The notes under the pieces were generated by a model. That model did not search any database, was not told the DNA's origin, and saw only the letters and a list, made by a program, of their open reading frames with translations. 64,000 nucleotides of DNA, taken from Phoronis australis. Lineage: Eukaryota; Phoronida; Phoronidae. Location: assembly GCA_002633005.1 (NCBI GenBank), contig NMRA01000461.1, positions 296,864 through 360,863 on the forward strand, read 5' to 3'. The translations under genes and the position numbers were made by a program. Of the stretch, positions 62,009 to 64,000 are shown piece after piece. Positions within the stretch are counted from its first letter, which is position 1. Every line of letters begins with the position of its first letter.

Positions 62009-63202
62009 TAGCCGCTGTGCCAATTGCCATGATGACTGCAGTTACAACGCGGCAGTCGAAGCATGATCCACACATTTCTACGGTAGTAGTAGCAGTACGC
62101 AAGTCTGCGCACGCGGACGGAGACCTGGTGACATGTGCCATGAGGCAAGACAAGTGTCGAACAACTTGCTCTGCAAAAATATATAAAAACATCGTTTAAT
62201 ACATGTGGTTCAGGCGCAGTGCGCAGCAAAAGACCTAGACGTGCGGTATCTGTTTAAATTTTCCATGCGCACGCCCAGGGGGTGTTAAGTGGGCAAATAG
62301 TTCCGCCCCTGGGAAACGAAAACTACAAAAAGGCGTACAAGACAAGACAAAAGTCCACTAGAAAGGTAGGAGCATCCAAAATTCGGCAAACGCAGATTTC
62401 ATTGCTCTGAAGGTGCCCCGCAAATCTTAGTAAAAAACCCACATTTAAAAAATTCGAGCCCCCGCCCCCATTTTAGGCTGGGTGCGCGCAGGATTTCAAC
62501 TAGCCTTTTTCAAGAACGACCGAAGATAGGAGAACTTTTCAAGACAGCCAATTTCCTACAAACCTTATAAGCCCTATGTGTGTTTAAATTTCAGTACATA
62601 GGCACCTGAGACTGAGACATTTTGTAAGCTAGTTTTCCGTCAATTCAAAATGCAAAAAAATGAAAACCTAAGACAATTGACATTTGCGCATGTGCGTATA
62701 ATGATGTAATTGAGTTTAATACCATTGTGCTCGTTACCAGCAAATTTTACTGGAGAGTCGACTCAAAATGTGACCAATTGCCTGGCGTGTGTTTCGGGTA
62801 ATTTTTCTAAATTCACAATATGTGTACAGTCAATTTTTAGGAGTTGAGTCTCAAGTTGCATGTGGTCACAAGGTTTAACTTTTGGATTGGAAAATATATC
62901 TAACAGGTGTGACACTGTGGCATCTAAGTCTATTTAAATCTCTCTTTCAAGACAGTGACATCTCGACACTGCCTAGGTTACATGTATGGCAAATTCTGTC
63001 ACTCCTGGCAACAGCCTAGTGTTTACCTAGGTCAATGGTAAGTGTATTAGCCGAGCATCAGATCTGAGCGAGACAACTTCGCAGATGGACTCTCAAATAG
63101 GACCAGTATTATTCTCACATCAACTCTCCTTTAATTATACTCGAAAAAGTCATATCTATTGCAATTGTAAATTGATGCATACCATTCCTGCTTTCCATAG
63201 TG
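62009..63202. other. Nothing recognised
   Basis: No exon, RNA gene or clear repeat seen. Confidence 0.45.
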
Positions 63203-63450
63203 ATGTATGTATGTAAGTATGTATGTATTGCAGTTAATGTATTTATACATTTTTAATGTATGTATGTATGTATGTATGCATGTATGTATGTATGTTTGTA
63301 TCTATGTATGTATCTATGTATGTATGTATGTATGTATGTATGTATGTATGTATGCATGCATGCATGCATGCATGCATGCATGCATGCATGTATGTATGAA
63401 TGAATGAATGTATGTATGCGTTTTTGTATCTATGTATGCATGTTTGTTTA
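63203..63450 (+). repeat. (ATGT)n microsatellite with GCAT block
   Basis: Long ATGT tetranucleotide run changing to about ten GCAT units at 63353-63388, then ATGA and back to ATGT. It explains the Met-Tyr-Val-Cys open frame over it. Confidence 0.95.
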
Positions 63451-64000
63451 TTGATATGTATGTGTAGGCCAATTAATGGCCTCTAATTTGAGACAGATTG
63501 GTTCAGAAGGGGTGTAAAAGGACATGAGCGCATTGAGAGTCCCTCTTTAAATAAAAGAGGCGAGGTTAAGATTCGATTTGTCACACGTATGTGATGGTGT
63601 TCTGACGTCAATGCCACATAGTCTGGCCAAAACGCCACCAATTGGCAAGAATAACGATAACGTCACAAGCCAAGCTTTGGTCCGTGAGATGCGGACGTAA
63701 CGTCACTAATTTTTGTAAGTATTAGACTCAAACTTGATCTTTGAAGAGTTAAAGATATAGATGTAGTAAAAGGTTCAGTTGAGGTGCAGTTGAAGAATCA
63801 GCAGTAGCCATTTGCAGAGACTGGCATTTATTGAATCAACGAGTGTATCAGTTGGTGGAGGTGACTGAGCCGTGGCTTCGCAGCAGTGGCTGCAGCATAG
63901 AACAGACATTACGTAGGACGTTTTGTTCTACTAGACGTGCGTATATACGGTCAAAATTACCCAGTCTTCTGTCTTTCAAAGCCCCGAAAGCTATTAACAC
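63451..64000. other. Nothing recognised at window end
   Basis: No closing MAM exon of the protease gene is visible before the window ends. Confidence 0.45.

Noticed and set aside
63207-63407. Met-Tyr-Val-Cys repeat protein
   Set aside because: Translation of the ATGT microsatellite.
1-64000. CRISPR arrays, operons, rRNA genes or a bacterial origin
   Set aside because: No regular spacer arrays, no tightly packed genes and clear spliceosomal introns; this is animal nuclear DNA.

Overview
This is eukaryotic, intron-rich, AT-rich animal DNA. Its only well-supported gene is a large secreted protease gene on the + strand with many short phase-consistent exons. The rest is intergenic DNA, introns, decayed DNA transposons, foldback and tRNA-like repeats and microsatellites. 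The exon/intron style, the gene family (astacin with EGF, CUB and MAM domains), the PIF/Harbinger and THAP relics and a strong excess of the palindrome TACATGTA suggest a marine invertebrate. The species cannot be named from the sequence alone.

Layout. Positions 1-2284 hold nothing recognisable. Positions 2285-6310 are a degenerate duplicate of the DNA at about 58033-60600 and include a dead copy of a MAM-domain exon (5735-5913). Positions 7037-7493 are a dimeric repeat with a tRNA-like pol III unit. A weak candidate terminal exon lies at 7967-8128. Positions 9100-12960 hold PIF/Harbinger material: an inverted loose end, then an element with a Myb-like fragment (+) and a broken DDE transposase (-). 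Positions 12961-19786 are intergenic with nothing recognisable. From 19831 to 60254 runs one gene of at least 21 exons (at least 863 codons): signal peptide, propeptide, astacin zinc protease, EGF-like domain, CUB domain, a Thr/Pro/Ser linker made of three small exons, MAM1 and most of MAM2. The last MAM2 exon and the stop codon are not in the window. The gene's introns contain a 360-bp hairpin (20434-20794), a roughly 430-bp-period tandem repeat (35030-36830), a perfect 27-bp-arm palindrome (45637-45691), two THAP zinc-finger relics around a 200-N gap, a second Harbinger derivative (54129-55410) and a tRNA-like foldback cluster (55536-56013). A terminal-inverted-repeat element (61045-62008) and an ATGT microsatellite (63203-63450) fill the end.

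How the parts fit. The exons join in frame without forcing: every splice phase matches and the domains follow one another in order. The product should be a secreted or extracellular astacin whose propeptide keeps the enzyme latent, with EGF, CUB and MAM domains for protein interaction. The MAM-exon relic upstream suggests that the locus was once partly duplicated. I saw no convincing new biological system. The most unusual points are the duplicated and dead MAM exon, the tandemly duplicated linker exons, and MAM domains that lack their usual third cysteine.
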